64,000 bases of DNA from OCS116 sp051531935 (GTDB lineage Bacteria; Pseudomonadota; Alphaproteobacteria; Rhizobiales; OSC116), in contig JAOPTR010000002.1 in NCBI GenBank assembly GCA_051531935.1, positions 310,001-374,000 of the forward strand, written 5' to 3'. Below are positions 54,309 through 63,358 of the stretch, piece by piece. Within the stretch, counting starts at the first letter, position 1; every line of letters begins with the position of its first letter. The translations under genes and the position numbers were made by a program. The notes under the pieces were generated by a model that was not told the DNA's origin, made no database searches, and saw only the letters and a program-made list of their open reading frames with translations.

Positions 54309-55220
54309 ATGTTAGATCAAAAAACAAATGAGCCACCATTTATAGCTTTTGCCATGGGTGGCGGTGCGGCAAAAGGTTGGGCGCATATTGGCATGCTTAC
54401 CTTTTTACAAGAAGCGGGTATTAAGCCAGACTTAATATGTGGCACCTCTATGGGCGCTGTGGCAGGTGCATGTTATAGTGCAGGCAAGTTAGAAGATTTA
54501 AAGAATTTCGCTTTTTCCATGACCAAGCGCCGTATGTTTTCTTTTATGGATTTAAGGCTAGGTGGTGGCATCATCAAAGGCAATTATTTGGTTGCCGAAT
54601 TGACAAAATATCTGGGCGGCATTGAGTTTGATGAGTTGGAAATACCGTTTATCGCCATTGCCACAGAGTTAGAAACAGGCCACGAGGTTTGGCTCCGTGA
54701 TGGTGCATTAATTCCTGCCATTCGCGCTAGCTTTGCAATGCCTGGCGTTTTTTCTCCTCTAGAGGTTAACGGCCGTTGGCTTACCGATGGCGCGTTGGTC
54801 AATCCTATCCCAGTTTCAGTATGTCGCGCATTTGGCGCAAAAATAGTCATCGCATTTGGCCTGACATCCGAAATTTATCTGGCAAAAAACCAACCAAATG
54901 GAAATTGTGAGCCAGACGCTGGCAATAGTAGAGAGCAAAATATAGAAGTTATTGAGCGCGCAAAATCGGGCATAATAACTGGAAAAACCGAGGAACCGAG
55001 TTTAGGGTCGGTGACCATGGCATCATTCAATATAATGCAAGATCGTATTGCCCGCACCCGTTTGGCGGGTGATCCACCCGATGCGATCATCACGCCTGAT
55101 GTTAAACATATTGGGGCATTTGAATTTGATAGAGCAGAAGAACTGTATGAACTTGGCTATGAAGCCGCTCGCGAAGCACTACCAACTATTTTAAATGCCA
55201 TTAAAAACCTAGGTAATTAA
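54309..55220 (+). CDS. Patatin-like phospholipase (RssA type)
   Basis: 303 residues. The oxyanion motif is MGGGAAKGWAHIG (16-28), the nucleophile is Ser47 in GTSMGA, and the catalytic aspartate is Asp160 in TDGALVNPIP. There is no signal peptide or membrane segment, matching RssA-type cytoplasmic patatins. Members hydrolyse acyl chains from phospholipids; the cellular role here is unknown. It follows a terminator and ends 34 nt before the convergent tpiA. Confidence 0.87.
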   Translation: MLDQKTNEPPFIAFAMGGGAAKGWAHIGMLTFLQEAGIKPDLICGTSMGAVAGACYSAGKLEDLKNFAFSMTKRRMFSFMDLRLGGGIIKGNYLVAELTKYLGGIEFDELEIPFIAIATELETGHEVWLRDGALIPAIRASFAMPGVFSPLEVNGRWLTDGALVNPIPVSVCRAFGAKIVIAFGLTSEIYLAKNQPNGNCEPDAGNSREQNIEVIERAKSGIITGKTEEPSLGSVTMASFNIMQDRIARTRLAGDPPDAIITPDVKHIGAFEFDRAEELYELGYEAAREALPTILNAIKNLGN

Positions 55221-55254
55221 AAACTCAGGTGATTAATGGCACAAAATTTATATA

Positions 55255-56013
55255 TTAAAGATAAGCCGCTTCAACGATGCCAAAAAAGTCATCTGCTTTT
55301 AGGCTTGCGCCGCCAACCAATGCGCCATTTACATTGGCAACACCCATAAGCTCAGCTGCATTAGAACCTTTAACACTACCGCCATAAAGAATGCTCATTT
55401 TGTCGCCATCGGCTTCAAACATGCCTTTAAGTAGGTCACGAATATGTGCGTGCATTTCAGCAACATCTGTAGCACTTGGCACAAGGCCTGTACCGATCGC
55501 CCAAACTGGCTCATATGCAACAACAATATTGTCAGCATGTGTGCCATCAAGCGGTATAGATTCAGAAATTTGTGCCGACACAACATTTAAATGTTGGCCA
55601 GATTTACGTTCTGCTTCAGTTTCACCAACACAAATAATTGATACTAGGCCAGCACGTTGTGCAGCAACCACTTTTTCGGCAACTTCAGCAGAAGTCTCGC
55701 CATGGTCAGCGCGTCGTTCGCTATGGCCTAAAATTACAGCCGTTACGCCTAGATCTGTCAACATTTCAGTTGAAACATCGCCTGTATGGGCGCCACTTAG
55801 TGCAGCATGGCAATCTTGTGCGCCGATTTCTAATTTTGTTGCGCGCTCTACAGCAGCACCCAATATAGTTGCCGATGGGCAAATCATCATATCGCATTTC
55901 ATGCTTGGGTTGTTTGCAATTTTTTCGTTTAAAGAATCAATTTCGGTCAAAGAAGCTTTTAAGCCGTTCATTTTCCAATTGCCTGCAACAAGCGCTCTAG
56001 GTTGGTTAGTCAT
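55255..56013 (-). CDS. tpiA: Triosephosphate isomerase
   Basis: TpiA interconverts DHAP and glyceraldehyde-3-phosphate. The 252-residue barrel has Lys14 in AGNWKMNG, His in LGHSERR, and catalytic Glu in AYEPVWAIGTG; the phosphate-gripper loop is GGSVKGSNA and GALVGGASL. It is complete and typical. It diverges from ppiD across 226 nt that contain two inverted repeats, the likely regulatory sites. Confidence 0.97.
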   Translation of the reverse strand: MTNQPRALVAGNWKMNGLKASLTEIDSLNEKIANNPSMKCDMMICPSATILGAAVERATKLEIGAQDCHAALSGAHTGDVSTEMLTDLGVTAVILGHSERRADHGETSAEVAEKVVAAQRAGLVSIICVGETEAERKSGQHLNVVSAQISESIPLDGTHADNIVVAYEPVWAIGTGLVPSATDVAEMHAHIRDLLKGMFEADGDKMSILYGGSVKGSNAAELMGVANVNGALVGGASLKADDFFGIVEAAYL

Positions 56014-56054
56014 GTATTTGCCTTTCGTTTACGCATCTCTAAAAATTAGACTGT

Positions 56055-56107
56055 GATTTGCGGCAAATCTAAGCCATTTAAAGGTGCAAAACAAATGCTA
56101 TTTTGCA
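56055..56107. promoter_or_regulatory. Two inverted repeats in the tpiA-ppiD intergenic region
   Basis: GATTTGC-G-GCAAATC at 56055-56069 is a perfect 7-1-7 palindrome 42 nt upstream of the tpiA start. A second, TGCAAAA-N9-TTTTGCA at 56085-56107, lies 16 nt further. Both share the TTTGC/GCAAA half-site and could be operators for a LacI- or GntR-like regulator; no such gene is in the window. Confidence 0.45.
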
Positions 56108-56239
56108 ATGGTATTAAGCATAACTCTAATTACCTTGATAAAATGCAGTTTTTTTGCCTTTTTTGTATTGTAGGGCTTGTGTTACATGGTGGGATATTTA
56201 TGATGCCCCAAATAGTGTTATTATGTAAGGAATTGTAGA

Positions 56240-58132
56240 ATGTTAATTGCAATGAGCAAAAGCTCGGACAACTGGTTTGTAAAAATATTTCTTGGTATCG
56301 TTGTTCTTGGCTTTATTGCCACAGGTGGCTTACTTTCTTATTCTAGTGTTCAATCTAGTAATTATGTTGCTAGTGTTGGCGATGCCAACGTAACGGGCGA
56401 TGAGTTCTATGCCGAATACAGCCAAGAGGCCAATAATTATTCACGCCGCTTAGGTCAACAATTACAACCTGAATTCCTAAATCTAATCGAACAAACGGTA
56501 ATGGAACGTATGATTAACCGCGCTGCGTTAGACAATACGGGTATGGTATTAAACCTTGCTATTGACGATGAAGTGGCTGCAAAGACCATAACCGACAACC
56601 CAAATTTTCAGTCTATTTCGGGCGAATTTGATAAATCTACCTTTGATGGGTTGATGCGCCAAAATAACCTAACCGAAAAAGATTATGTTAAACTGATTAA
56701 AGACCAAAAAATCATCGACCAACTAACTGACGGTCTGGCTAACATTCAGTTCAGCCCTGAAATTTTCACCAGTGTAATTGCTGAATTTAAAGACCAAGAA
56801 CGTATTGCCGAATTTTTCCACATCTCTCCTGCAAATGTTGAAATTGGCGAAACACCAACAGGTGATGAATTAGAAACTTTTTACAAAACTGTAATCACTC
56901 AATTTGATGCGCCAGAATATCGCCAAGCAGATACTTTGACATTGGACGCTGAAACCATTGCAAAAAGCATGGTGCCTAATGCAGATGAAGTGAAAGACCT
57001 TTATGAATTGTCTAAGGATTCTTATAACAGTGTTGAGACAAGAGACCTTTCGCAACTTGTTTATGACAATATGGAAGATGCGCAAGCGGCTTATAAAAAA
57101 GCACAAGACGGCACAACATTTGCAGAACTTGCATTAGAAAAAGGCATTGCCGACACAAGTTATAAAATTGGTAGTTTTGCAAAAGCTAGCCTTCCTAATC
57201 AAAAAATGGCCGATATCGCGTTTGCGCTCGAAGCAAACCAAGTTAGTGAACCAATCGACCTAGGTCTAGGCATAGCATTGGTAAATGTTTCAAGCATTAC
57301 TCCTGCTATTGTTAAAACATTTGAAGATGTAAAAGCGAGCATTGAGCAATCAGAAGCGCTGCGCTTAGCCATCGACAAAGTTTATGAAATGCGCGATGTG
57401 GTTGAAGATGAAATTGCAGGCGGTGCTACATTTAAAGAAATTTCACAAAAAATTGAAATTACTTATAATAACATTCCTGCACTTAGCACTAGTTCAGAAG
57501 ATGTGGATGGTAACGCTGTAGAAGCGGGCATTACTCCTGCACTGTTAAGCGGTATTTTCACAACTGATGAAGCCATTGATAATGAACCGTTAGATACTGC
57601 TAATGGTGGCCTACAGTGGTATGTAGTCAATAAAATCACTGAAAGAACAAATAAAAACTTAGCCGATGTTAAAGATGAAGTGAACGCACTCTGGCGAAGC
57701 CAAGAAACTGCACAGGCACTTCTTGCCAAGGCAGAATCACTTTCCGCCACTGGTGGAGAAATTGGTATTCTGTCCGAAGGTATAGTTGATGCTGTTTCCA
57801 TTGCAAGCGCGGTTACCCGCAGCACGCAATCTGTTCAATTGTCTCAAGAAGCGATTACCGCTTTGTTTGCCATCAAGCAAAATGAGTATGCGTTTGTTCC
57901 GAGCCAGCAAAATGGTGAAGATACTTATATCATGATGCAATTGAAAGAAATCATCACCCCAGACACCAATGAATTAGGTGAAGAAAACAGCCAGATCGCA
58001 CAATCAATCGCGCCGAACTTAGCTGCCACTTTGCTTGAAAGTTATATCGAAAATAACAAAGGTGTGTATGGGATTTCAATAAATCAAGATTTGGTAGACC
58101 GCATCACTGGCGCGGAAACTGCCAATCAGTAG
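56240..58132 (+). CDS. ppiD: Membrane-anchored PpiD-like periplasmic chaperone
   Basis: 630 residues with AAGGA 8 nt before the ATG. One N-terminal transmembrane anchor (about 14-35, VKIFLGIVVLGFIATGGLL) is followed by a SurA-like N-terminal chaperone domain and a parvulin-type segment (about 255-345: TRDLSQLVYDNMEDAQAA, FAELALEKGIAD, IGSFAKASLP). It assists folding of exported proteins at the Sec exit. The parvulin active-site pattern is weak, so isomerase activity may be low. trpE follows 15 nt later, as in rhizobia where ppiD sits next to trp genes. Confidence 0.85.
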   Translation: MLIAMSKSSDNWFVKIFLGIVVLGFIATGGLLSYSSVQSSNYVASVGDANVTGDEFYAEYSQEANNYSRRLGQQLQPEFLNLIEQTVMERMINRAALDNTGMVLNLAIDDEVAAKTITDNPNFQSISGEFDKSTFDGLMRQNNLTEKDYVKLIKDQKIIDQLTDGLANIQFSPEIFTSVIAEFKDQERIAEFFHISPANVEIGETPTGDELETFYKTVITQFDAPEYRQADTLTLDAETIAKSMVPNADEVKDLYELSKDSYNSVETRDLSQLVYDNMEDAQAAYKKAQDGTTFAELALEKGIADTSYKIGSFAKASLPNQKMADIAFALEANQVSEPIDLGLGIALVNVSSITPAIVKTFEDVKASIEQSEALRLAIDKVYEMRDVVEDEIAGGATFKEISQKIEITYNNIPALSTSSEDVDGNAVEAGITPALLSGIFTTDEAIDNEPLDTANGGLQWYVVNKITERTNKNLADVKDEVNALWRSQETAQALLAKAESLSATGGEIGILSEGIVDAVSIASAVTRSTQSVQLSQEAITALFAIKQNEYAFVPSQQNGEDTYIMMQLKEIITPDTNELGEENSQIAQSIAPNLAATLLESYIENNKGVYGISINQDLVDRITGAETANQ

Positions 58133-58147
58133 TTCTAGGCTATTTTA

Positions 58148-59659
58148 ATGAAAATAACCCCAAATTTAGGCGATTTCTCTAAAGTTTATAACGAGAGACG
58201 CCCCCAAATTGTATACACGCGACATATAGCAGATTTAGAAACACCTATCTCTGCCTTGCAAAAACTTACCGCTAATAAAACCAACTGCATGTTGCTTGAA
58301 TCTGTTAATGACGGCACTCAAAAAGGTCGTTATTCCATGGTTGGTATGGAGCCAGATCTTATATGGCGCGCAGCGGGTAATGATTCCGAAATAAACCGAG
58401 ATGCCTTAAAAGATAGTAAGCAATTTGAAGCACAAGATGGCGACACCCTCGGCAATTTGCGTCAACTCTTAGATGAGTCTCGTATTGATATGCCAGAAGA
58501 TGTACCGCCCATGATGGGCATATATGGCTATATGGGGTTCGATACGGTTAAGCTTGTCGAAACCATAGATGCCGACCTGCCCGACCCGCTCAATTTACCT
58601 GATATGTATATGATTAGGCCAACCATTATCGCTATTTTCGATAATGTGAAAGAGGAAATAATCCTCGTCACTTCGGTTTGGCATGACGAAAAAGTGGATG
58701 CGCAAAAAGCACATGGTAAAGCCGTTAATCGGCTCACCAATGCCATCGACTTACTTAATGGCCCGCGCCCCCAAATGGCGCAGGATGAAGAAGAATATAC
58801 TTTTTCAGAACCTACATCGAACATGACACCCGACGAATATAAAGGCATGGTCAAAAAAGCCAAAGAATATATTATGGCGGGCGATATTTTCCAAGTGGTG
58901 CTTAGCCAACGTTTCACCACCGATTTTACGCTCACGCCATTTGCACTATATAGAGCTTTAAGACGCATAAACCCCTCACCTTTCCTCTATTATCTAGATT
59001 TTGATGATGTGGCCGTGGTGGGTTCTAGCCCCGAGATTTTGGTGCGAGTGCGTGATAATGAGGTGAGTATTCGCCCCATTGCAGGCACAAGACCACGCGG
59101 CAAAACAATTGCCGAAACAAAAGCCTATGCTGCCGAATTACTAGCCGATAAAAAAGAGCTTGCCGAGCATTTAATGTTGCTCGATTTAGGTCGCAATGAT
59201 GTTGGCCATGTTTCACAACTTGGTTCGGTCGAGATTACTGATAGCTTCTTTTTGGAATATTACAGCGAAGTCATGCACATCGTATCTAATGTTACAGGGC
59301 AGCTAGATAGTCGATATGATGCCATTGATGCACTCATGGCTGGTTTTCCTGCAGGTACAGTTTCAGGCGCACCCAAAGTGCGGGCGATGGAAGTGATCGA
59401 AGAGCTAGAAAACATCAAACGTGGGCCATATGCAGGCTGTGTGGGTTATTTTGGTGCCGATGGAAATATGGACACTTGCATCGTATTGCGTACAGCCATC
59501 ATTAAAGATGGTAAAATGCACGTACAAGCAGGCGCCGGCATTGTGGCCGATAGCGACCCAGATAGTGAACAGCAAGAATGTGTCAATAAAGCCAAAGCTT
59601 TGTTCAGATCGGCCGAAGAGGCCATTAACCTTGCCAACGCATCCAAATATGGCCAGTGA
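58148..59659 (+). CDS. trpE: Anthranilate synthase component I
   Basis: 503-residue chorismate-utilising subunit that forms anthranilate with TrpG ammonia. Feedback-inhibition residues lie in the LLES region (CMLLESVNDG), and the catalytic core contains GDIFQVVLSQRF, RPIAGTRPRG and HLMLLDLGRNDVG. It is separate from TrpG, unlike the fused TrpEG of Rhizobium, and starts only 15 nt after ppiD, so there is no leader-peptide attenuator here. trpGD follows after 10 nt. Confidence 0.96.
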   Translation: MKITPNLGDFSKVYNERRPQIVYTRHIADLETPISALQKLTANKTNCMLLESVNDGTQKGRYSMVGMEPDLIWRAAGNDSEINRDALKDSKQFEAQDGDTLGNLRQLLDESRIDMPEDVPPMMGIYGYMGFDTVKLVETIDADLPDPLNLPDMYMIRPTIIAIFDNVKEEIILVTSVWHDEKVDAQKAHGKAVNRLTNAIDLLNGPRPQMAQDEEEYTFSEPTSNMTPDEYKGMVKKAKEYIMAGDIFQVVLSQRFTTDFTLTPFALYRALRRINPSPFLYYLDFDDVAVVGSSPEILVRVRDNEVSIRPIAGTRPRGKTIAETKAYAAELLADKKELAEHLMLLDLGRNDVGHVSQLGSVEITDSFFLEYYSEVMHIVSNVTGQLDSRYDAIDALMAGFPAGTVSGAPKVRAMEVIEELENIKRGPYAGCVGYFGADGNMDTCIVLRTAIIKDGKMHVQAGAGIVADSDPDSEQQECVNKAKALFRSAEEAINLANASKYGQ

Positions 59660-59669
59660 GGACTAAATT

Positions 59670-61325
59670 ATGATCATTCTAATTGATAATTATGATAGCT
59701 TTACCTATAATTTATACCATTATATTGGTAAATTCACGCCTGATATTGAAGTGTGGCGCAATGACAAAATCAGCGTTGCCGAGGTGATTGCCAAAAAACC
59801 AGATGCAATTATTTTATCGCCTGGCCCTAAAACCCCTAATGATGCCGGCATTTGTCTAGAGCTTATTGCAGAAACCGATGGTAGTATTCCTATTTTTGGG
59901 GTGTGTCTTGGCCATCAATCCATTGCCCAAAATTTTGGTGGTGACGTTGTACGAGCCGATGAAATTCGTCATGGCAAAACCAGCAAAATAAAACATATTG
60001 ACGATGTTTTGTTTGAAAATATACCCGAAGAATTTGATGCAACGCGCTATCATTCTTTAACAGTGAACCCCGCTACTCTGCCAGATTGCCTAACAGCAAC
60101 CGCCATGACAGAAGACGGTGTGATTATGGCTTTGGCTCATAAAACCAAACCAATATATGGTGTGCAATTTCACCCCGAATCAATCGCGTCCGAATATGGG
60201 CACGAAATGATAGGTAATTTTTTACGCAGCGCAGGCGTGACTTTGCGTAACAGCACATCAAACACAGCATCTAAAGCTGTGCCTAAAAACACAACCGAAG
60301 CACCAAAAAACTATGATGCCCTAAAGCCATTTATCAGCCGAGCGGTTAAGGGTGAAACTTTCAGCCAAGATGAAGCTGCTGCCGCGTTCGAAATCATCAT
60401 GTCTGGCAATGCCTCAGATGCACAAATTGGTTCGCTACTCACCGCAATCCGTATGCGCGGCGAAACTGTCGATGAAATCACAGGCGCGGCCAAAATTATG
60501 CGTAGCAAAGCTTCGAAGGTCAAAGCGCCACCACATGCTATAGATACTTGTGGCACAGGTGGTGATGGTTCTGGTAGTTATAATATTTCAACTGCAGCAT
60601 CATTCGTAATCGCAGGTTGTGGTGTAACTATAGCCAAACATGGCAACCGCGCGCTGTCATCGCTTTCTGGTACTGCTCAAGTTCTCGAAACACTTGGGGT
60701 GGACGTTACCATTGACGCCAATAAAGTGGCTAAATGTATAGATGAGGCAGGCATTGGTTTCCTATATGCCATTAAACATCATTCGGCAATGCGCTTTGTT
60801 GGCCCTGCACGCGTGCAAATGGGCATTCAAACCATATTTAACTTGCTTGGCCCATTATCCAACCCAGCGGGTGTTAAACGCCAAGTTTTGGGCGTATTTG
60901 CTAAGGAATGGGTAGAACCAATCGCAAATGTACTCAAAGAATTAGGTAGTGAACATGTGTGGGTGGTGCATGGCAGTGATGGCTTAGATGAGCTTACAAT
61001 CACAGGCAATAGTTACGTGGCTGAGCTAAAAGATGGCGTGATAAGTACATTTGAAATTGATCCAAAAGATTATGGTTTTACATTAGGTACAACCGCACAA
61101 TTAAAAGGTGGTGACCCCGAGTTTAATGCGGCTGCCTTGCGCAAAATTATGGGCGGTCACAAATCGGCTTATCGAGACATTACAATTTTAAACGCTGCTG
61201 CAGGGCTAATTGTAGCGGGTAAAGTTGCAGATTTGCATGAAGGCGTAAAGCTTGCCACACAATCAATTGATTCTGGTGCAGCGCTTAAAAGCCTTAATAA
61301 ATTGGTGGAGCTATCCAACTCATGA
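59670..61325 (+). CDS. trpGD: Fused TrpG-TrpD (anthranilate synthase glutaminase / phosphoribosyltransferase)
   Basis: One continuous 551-codon frame. The N-terminal class I glutaminase has Cys79 in GVCLGHQS, His168 and Glu170 in FHPES. A linker of about 30 residues rich in Ser, Thr and Asn (about 187-215) leads to the TrpD domain, with CGTGGDGSGSYNIS (294-307), KHGNRALSS and the C-terminal helices. The product therefore both supplies ammonia to TrpE and joins anthranilate to PRPP. Such fusion is known from enteric bacteria (TrpD of E. coli) but is unusual in this lineage. The trpC ATG overlaps its stop (ATGA). Confidence 0.92.
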   Translation: MIILIDNYDSFTYNLYHYIGKFTPDIEVWRNDKISVAEVIAKKPDAIILSPGPKTPNDAGICLELIAETDGSIPIFGVCLGHQSIAQNFGGDVVRADEIRHGKTSKIKHIDDVLFENIPEEFDATRYHSLTVNPATLPDCLTATAMTEDGVIMALAHKTKPIYGVQFHPESIASEYGHEMIGNFLRSAGVTLRNSTSNTASKAVPKNTTEAPKNYDALKPFISRAVKGETFSQDEAAAAFEIIMSGNASDAQIGSLLTAIRMRGETVDEITGAAKIMRSKASKVKAPPHAIDTCGTGGDGSGSYNISTAASFVIAGCGVTIAKHGNRALSSLSGTAQVLETLGVDVTIDANKVAKCIDEAGIGFLYAIKHHSAMRFVGPARVQMGIQTIFNLLGPLSNPAGVKRQVLGVFAKEWVEPIANVLKELGSEHVWVVHGSDGLDELTITGNSYVAELKDGVISTFEIDPKDYGFTLGTTAQLKGGDPEFNAAALRKIMGGHKSAYRDITILNAAAGLIVAGKVADLHEGVKLATQSIDSGAALKSLNKLVELSNS

Positions 61326-62113
61326 ATATATTAGATAAAATTGCCGCGTATAAACGCGAAGAAGTGGCGGCTGCCAAACTGAACGTTTCTGTTCAAGAAT
61401 TAGCAGAACAAATATCTGCGCAAAAAGTAAAACGCGGCTTTTATCAAGCCATCAAAGCCAAAGTAATTGCGGGTGATTATGCGTTGATTGCCGAAATTAA
61501 AAAAGCCAGTCCATCAAAAGGCCTTATTCGGGAGGATTTTAATCCCGTTGAATTGGCGCAAGCTTATCAAGCAGGTGGTGCAACTTGTTTGTCTATTCTT
61601 ACTGACACCCCTTCGTTTCAAGGCGCACCAGAGTTTTTAAAACAAGCGCGCGAGGTGGTCGATCTACCGATATTGCGTAAAGACTTTATGCTCGACCCAT
61701 ATCAAGTGCTAGAAGCACGTGCCTGGGGTGCCGATTGCATTTTACTGATTATGGCCATGATAGATGACGATTTAGCACAAGAGTTAGAGCAAGTTGCCAC
61801 AGATTTGGGCTTAGATGTGCTGGCCGAAGTACATGATAAACAAGAATTAGAACGTGCACTTAAGCTAAAAACACCCCTTATTGGAGTGAATAATCGTAAT
61901 TTAAAAACCTTCGAAACAAGCCTGACAGTTTCTGAAGATTTGGCAAAATACATTGATGATGACCGAATCATCGTTGGCGAAAGCGGTATGACTGGTTCAG
62001 CCGATTTAGCCCGATTGAGCCAACATAATATCAATAGTTTTTTGATTGGTGAAAGCCTTATGCGCCAAGAAAACGTGGAGCAAGCGACAAGCCAACTGCT
62101 AAAACGCAGGTAA
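61322..62113 (+). CDS. trpC: Indole-3-glycerol phosphate synthase
   Basis: TrpC closes the indole ring of the tryptophan pathway. The 263-residue TIM barrel has IAEIKKASPSKG (about 56-67), LRKDFMLDPYQV (about 119-130), AEVHDKQELERAL, GVNNRNLKTF and SGMTGSADL, all typical. It is monofunctional (no TrpF fusion) and starts inside the trpGD stop codon (ATGA overlap). In Rhizobium moaC and moeA lie between trpC and lexA; here lexA follows after 124 nt without them. Confidence 0.96.
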   Translation: MNILDKIAAYKREEVAAAKLNVSVQELAEQISAQKVKRGFYQAIKAKVIAGDYALIAEIKKASPSKGLIREDFNPVELAQAYQAGGATCLSILTDTPSFQGAPEFLKQAREVVDLPILRKDFMLDPYQVLEARAWGADCILLIMAMIDDDLAQELEQVATDLGLDVLAEVHDKQELERALKLKTPLIGVNNRNLKTFETSLTVSEDLAKYIDDDRIIVGESGMTGSADLARLSQHNINSFLIGESLMRQENVEQATSQLLKRR

Positions 62114-62163
62114 ATTACAAAAGAACAAATGTAGAAGATTGTAACGCTTCATCAACAATTACC

Positions 62164-62207
62164 TTGTAAAACAAAATAGGAACATGTATAAAGTTCTTGT
62201 TTTGTAC
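62164..62207 (+). promoter_or_regulatory. lexA promoter with LexA-box-like operator
   Basis: TTGTAA (62164-62169), a 17-nt spacer and TATAAA (62187-62192) form a good sigma-70-type promoter. GTTC-TTGTTTT-GTAC at 62193-62207 matches GTTC-N7-GTTC at seven of eight fixed bases and overlaps the predicted start site (about 62199). This suggests LexA represses its own gene. Confidence 0.6.
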
Positions 62208-62237
62208 TAAATTGATTCTAATCATCAAGGTGATAAT

Positions 62238-62942
62238 ATGTTAACCCGCAAACAATTCGAATTGCTCATGTTCATTAATGAGCGCATTAAGGAAACAGGT
62301 GTCTCTCCGTCGTTTGACGAGATGAAGGTCGCACTTAATCTTAAATCTAAATCTGGTATTCATCGTCTCATCACTGCATTGGAAGAGCGCGGTTTTATCC
62401 GTCGTCTTGCTCACCGTGCCCGTGCTTTGGAAATTATTAAGCTTCCAGAATCTGCCTCACCAAGTGTTGCGCGCCAAAAAGGCTTCCAACCTTCTGTTAT
62501 AGAGGGCAGCCTTAATAAAACCGCGGCAAGTAACGCCCAACCAGCTAATGATGAGCAATTAAGCATCACTGTTCCTATTATGGGTACAATTGCTGCTGGT
62601 GTGCCTATCGAGGCCATTCAAGAGCATGATAATGATGTAACAGTGCCAATAGAAATGCTCGGCAATGGCGATCATTTCGCGCTAGAGGTTAGCGGCGAAT
62701 CTATGATTGAAGCTGGTATTCTAGATGGCGACACAGTGATTATCAAACAACAAGCCAATGCCAATAATGGTGACATTATTGTTGCGCTAATTGACGAAGA
62801 AGAAGCAACGCTTAAACGCTTGCGTAAAAAGGGAGATAGCATTGCTCTTGAAGCTGCAAACCCTGCTTTTGAAACTAGAATATTTGGCCCTGATCGCGTT
62901 CGCATTCAAGGCAAATTAGTAGGGCTTATCCGCCGCTACTAA
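62238..62942 (+). CDS. lexA: SOS repressor LexA
   Basis: 234 residues. A winged-helix DNA-binding domain (about 1-65; SPSFDEMKVALNLKSKSGIH) is joined to an S24 peptidase domain. The Ala-Gly self-cleavage site is Ala120-Gly121 in GTIAAGVP, with Ser155 (SGESMIEAG) and Lys193 (ATLKR) as catalytic dyad. The recognition helix resembles alphaproteobacterial LexA, which binds GTTC-N7-GTTC; one such site lies at uvrA in this window and a near match at lexA itself. Confidence 0.96.
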   Translation: MLTRKQFELLMFINERIKETGVSPSFDEMKVALNLKSKSGIHRLITALEERGFIRRLAHRARALEIIKLPESASPSVARQKGFQPSVIEGSLNKTAASNAQPANDEQLSITVPIMGTIAAGVPIEAIQEHDNDVTVPIEMLGNGDHFALEVSGESMIEAGILDGDTVIIKQQANANNGDIIVALIDEEEATLKRLRKKGDSIALEAANPAFETRIFGPDRVRIQGKLVGLIRRY

Positions 62943-62950
62943 TAAGATTA

Positions 62951-63358
62951 TTATCTTGGATCAAATGCAAATTCTATACGGTTTCCCGAGGGTTCATTTA
63001 TCATAAAATGAACCTTTGGCCCCGCCCCTGAAAATTCTGGCGAAAACTCGACGAGAACCATTGGCCAGTTTTTCACTCTTTCAAATAGCTTGTTTAAATC
63101 GGCCTCAGTTGCTAATTTTAATGCTAAATGATGCAAACCAACATTGTTTTTACGATCAAATTTAACGGGTTTATCGGCAACAGTTTGCCATAATGTAAGC
63201 GTTATATTGCCGTCACTTACAAAAACTGCCGGATAGTTTGGCTTGTGCCCCACTTCTTTCCAGCCCAACCCTTGCACAAAAAAACTAACAGTTTCGTCTA
63301 ATTTCGATACTGATAGGCCTAAATGATCAATTCCTAATGTCAGACATCCGTCATTCAT
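62951..63358 (-). CDS. VOC-superfamily (glyoxalase/dioxygenase fold) protein
   Basis: 135 residues from ATG 63358, whose first base pair overlaps the hflX stop (TAATG); an ATG at 63370 is also in frame. A vicinal oxygen chelate fold is seen: GIDHLGLSVSKLDETVSFF (about 9-27), VGLHHLALKLATEADL and a terminal GNRIEFAFDP. Metal ligands His and Glu are placed as in glyoxalase-like proteins. The substrate is unknown. Co-transcription with hflX is likely. Confidence 0.8.
   Translation of the reverse strand: MNDGCLTLGIDHLGLSVSKLDETVSFFVQGLGWKEVGHKPNYPAVFVSDGNITLTLWQTVADKPVKFDRKNNVGLHHLALKLATEADLNKLFERVKNWPMVLVEFSPEFSGAGPKVHFMINEPSGNRIEFAFDPR

Noticed and set aside
56053..56238. A 61-codon frame in the tpiA-ppiD spacer
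   Set aside because: It covers the inverted repeats and promoter region, lacks a good ribosome-binding site and looks like random hydrophobic translation.
58133..58147. Trp leader peptide attenuator before trpE
   Set aside because: Only 15 nt lie between ppiD and trpE, too short for a leader ORF and alternative hairpins.
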